Shown one piece after another: positions 42,501 through 43,639 of a DNA stretch of 43,639 nucleotides (within the stretch, counting starts at the first letter, position 1; the number at the start of each line of letters is the position of its first letter). The position numbers and the translations under genes were made by a program. Origin of the DNA: Phycisphaerae bacterium (GTDB taxonomy: Bacteria; Planctomycetota; Phycisphaerae; Sedimentisphaerales; Anaerobacaceae); assembly GCA_018055905.1 (NCBI GenBank), contig JAGPGT010000006.1:1-43639 (forward strand), written 5' to 3'. Under the pieces are notes generated by a model. The model saw nothing but the letters and a program-made list of their open reading frames with translations, was not told where the DNA came from and made no database searches.

Positions 42501-43608
42501 TGATCGTCGTGTAGACGTTTCGCAGGGAGACGGTCAGACGCGCCCCCTGCACCGGTTCGCCGGTCTCGATGTCGGTGACCCGACCGCTGAGCACGCCGCG
42601 GGGTTCAAACTCACTCCCGTCGGTCGCAATCGCGATTCGCGATCGGCGGTCTCTGACGACGGTCGTCGTCCGAACGGACGCGGCGGCGCCGGAAGTCTCT
42701 GAATCGCCGGCAAGTTTGCCCGCCGGCGTCGTGTCAGGTTCCGTCGCCACGACAGACAGAGCAGCGTCCGACGGCGCCTCTCCGACAGACTCGACCACCA
42801 CGGACCGGCCGGCCGGTTCTTTCGTGTCGTTCATCTGCTTGTAGGCGACGATTCCCCCCGCCAGGATCACAGCCCCGACCGCCACCGCGGTTACCTTGGC
42901 CGTCAGGCCGGAGAGGACCGATGCGGCGCCGTACGACCCACCCACCGCTGCAGCAGCGGTCCCGGTGCCCTTCAGGCCCAGCGAGACAATCGAAGCGATG
43001 ACGGCCGCAGTGAAGGCCTTTCCCGGTCGGGTCCCGGCGATGGTGTTCTCGATCATGTCGGCCATCTGCTCCCGCAGCAGGCTGCGTCCACGGTAGATCC
43101 TCTGTCGGGCGGCCTCCTCGGTCAAACCCAACTGGGCAGCCACTTCCCGCGTCGACTTGCCCTCGCGGTAGAAAAGGACCAGGGGCTCTCGGACCCCTTC
43201 CGGCATCTGAGCGAGCGCTTGCCTGATCAGCGCCTGCTGTTCCTCGAACATCACCACCTCCTCGGGTCCGGACTCGCGAGAGATCGTCTCGCTCGCGGCC
43301 TCCAGCGAGGCTGCCCGGCCCACCACGTCCCGTCCCTGGCTGCGAAACCAGTTCTGCACTGTGTTCCGGGCGATGCTGCACAGCCAGGCCCGGAACTTGC
43401 CCAGATCCTGAAGTTGACCGAGGCCCTTCCAGGCCCGGACGAAGGCGTCCTGCGCCAGCTCCTCGCTCCGCCCGGAATCCCCAGTAGCCGCATAGGTGAT
43501 CGCACAAACGAGCGACTGATACCGTCCCACGACGACGCCAAACGCCTGGGCGTTGCCCTCGCGGCTGGCTTTTAGCAGGTCGATATCACTTTTCCACCGG
43601 TCAAACAT
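39535..43608 (-). CDS. ECF sigma factor fused to membrane segment and carboxypeptidase-regulatory-like modules
   Basis: The 1357-residue protein begins with an ECF sigma factor: region 2 (about 22-90; GRYQSLVCAITYAATGDSG, ELAQDAFVRAWK, RAWLCSIARNTVQNWFR) and region 4 (about 125-180; MPEGVREPLVLFYREGKST, then an HTH, EVAAQLGLTEEAARQRIYRG). A hydrophobic stretch at about 198-257, with one clear helix (AVAVGAVILAGGIVAYK), follows. The remaining 1100 residues hold about eight to ten beta-sandwich modules of the carboxypeptidase-regulatory type (such as LSGRVTDIETGEPVQGARL and GSISGRVVNQKGEPINGA). If the helix spans the membrane, the modules lie outside and the sigma part inside. ATG 43608 follows AGGA at 8 nt; the frame remains open to the window edge, so a longer start cannot be excluded. 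Confidence 0.9.
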   Translation of the reverse strand: MFDRWKSDIDLLKASREGNAQAFGVVVGRYQSLVCAITYAATGDSGRSEELAQDAFVRAWKGLGQLQDLGKFRAWLCSIARNTVQNWFRSQGRDVVGRAASLEAASETISRESGPEEVVMFEEQQALIRQALAQMPEGVREPLVLFYREGKSTREVAAQLGLTEEAARQRIYRGRSLLREQMADMIENTIAGTRPGKAFTAAVIASIVSLGLKGTGTAAAAVGGSYGAASVLSGLTAKVTAVAVGAVILAGGIVAYKQMNDTKEPAGRSVVVESVGEAPSDAALSVVATEPDTTPAGKLAGDSETSGAAASVRTTTVVRDRRSRIAIATDGSEFEPRGVLSGRVTDIETGEPVQGARLTVSLRNVYTTITDANGFYALDRIEEAGVYNIAVSCEAYLGGSQDDGALSVNLSPDAQIVRHFRLHKACMVDVWVVDADGAGIPGATVVGTLLADDRMREVNRSVYTRTTDPNGYLLLGGFPPADTDYLITAWRTIPVGVEEREGRLYTRSECDYAPARTTVRLTDPNIVRQVRIVLERGAPVQARVEYSDGAPAANTEIEIAPTWWHCTYGLPGYRTSDDGTLTFNHIVEDWYDLSVRTPTSDTGFMSQKVMRAQLPWPGDEPLVVRLPGKSPQSLASIRGFLVFHGEKMPDSVRITMMSPSGAYIFLDVTRKPDGRLEDAFAIERLEPGVYSLTFSGENIEETTIDNVVAPCSDLRVDLNYITRLELAGNVVDAQNGQPIKHFRIRVKKLRSLRGPLYVQPNRWVDFENERGDFIADLVGPGVYQVQVTAQGYATAWSEPISTDALRNVVVALSTGGSISGRVVNQKGEPINGATVVPLSVAGGNMTEIEDVFMDQSGAVETVNGAFTFAHMPAGTETIRVVHPDYAPRIVEGIPVVAGRAGANVEVVLAAGGTIEGTVYDLQGRPEAGQVIYVQDAVDYLGLGDEAAGRLGQAVTDADGFYRIEHLPAELCYVQRINKWQGQGVVCRMAAPRDGQVVRVDLGGVPVVRGRVVIDGVPLAGARLLIGPARSPHSGAFTCYATTDAQGGFTFGGALPGVYSIYRRQSAERNSWLVVGTVTVADADTDVGVLPPNASNLYVTLNGADAADGWGIDSVFLTKGQRLGSTPTGIAEAPSAAGEPYVVKGVEPGDYVLNVRRRDQTLWQKTVTLDAGRARWELTVDLPVWKAGVAGFVRGVGARTLVLWRRQKDVLAVVQPASDGSYRVQRLPAGRYFIGEISCAFYDVPPIAEVQLHEEGDTPFDLDLSNASAGQTGFLLVQVVDERGWVRDDAQIRLDGPFGAVEPVYIDTIGRGFLTVPGSHVLNVQAGGRQGISKKVNVRPFDPYVGRPQNLVICLDRN

Positions 43609-43639
43609 CGTGCGAGTCCTGTCAAGGAAGGCTCCCAAT

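Overview
The window looks like a chromosomal stretch of a high-GC planctomycete, most likely of the Phycisphaerae/Sedimentisphaerales type. This is inferred from gene content, not from a marker gene: a TAT-exported Gfo/Idh/MocA oxidoreductase, a DUF6807-DUF1080 fusion, a GH10 xylanase, a dockerin-like beta-helix protein, subtilases with beta-propeller repeats, and an ECF sigma factor fused to a membrane segment and many carboxypeptidase-regulatory-like modules. No rRNA, tRNA, CRISPR array or intact transposase is seen. Several promoters match the -35/-10 consensus well, so housekeeping sigma signals are readable here.

Layout. 1-326: 5' part of a secreted alpha/beta-hydrolase-like gene with an odd N-terminus. 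327-1097: GC-rich, hairpin-rich noncoding DNA. 1098-3083: CstA transporter. 3111-5349 (minus): small lipoprotein, diadenylate cyclase CdaA and YbbR/CdaR behind a perfect consensus promoter. 5652-6944: URO-D family protein. 6995-14150 (minus): chemotaxis cluster cheY-cheX-(CheX-like/CBS hybrid)-cheA-cheR-cheD-cheB with no receptor and no stand-alone cheW. 14691-19239 (minus): glycan operon (DUF6807-DUF1080, GH10, Gfo/Idh/MocA). 19372-21277 (minus): archease and RtcB. 21417-23747: secreted beta-helix/dockerin/Fn3 protein. 24016-27045 (minus): K+/H+ antiporter, SYLF lipoprotein, aquaporin. 27180-29396: secreted subtilase. 29742-30213: two small genes. 30241-31524: secreted serine hydrolase. 31591-31917: element bounded by 43-nt inverted repeats. 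31969-32817: TIM-barrel protein. 32818-33684: noncoding DNA with palindromic repeats. 33685-37497: large subtilase/propeller protein. 37651-37827: gene remnant. 38009-39241: GDPD lipoprotein and bacteriohemerythrin. 39535-43608: sigma-factor fusion.

How the genes may work together. The c-di-AMP synthase module and an antiporter with a C-terminal RCK_C domain (a known c-di-AMP target type) suggest control of potassium and turgor, with an aquaporin beside the antiporter. The chemotaxis cluster has two phosphatase-type CheX/CheC domains, one joined to a CBS pair, so nucleotide sensing may feed into signal termination. The glycan operon pairs a xylanase with an oxidoreductase and a 3-keto-glycoside hydrolase-type domain, suggesting an oxidative route of sugar release. 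Both subtilases have a changed residue at the catalytic Asp position (Glu in one, Gly in the other). The strongest candidates for undescribed biology are the sigma-factor fusion, the CheX-CBS hybrid and the pair of altered subtilases.
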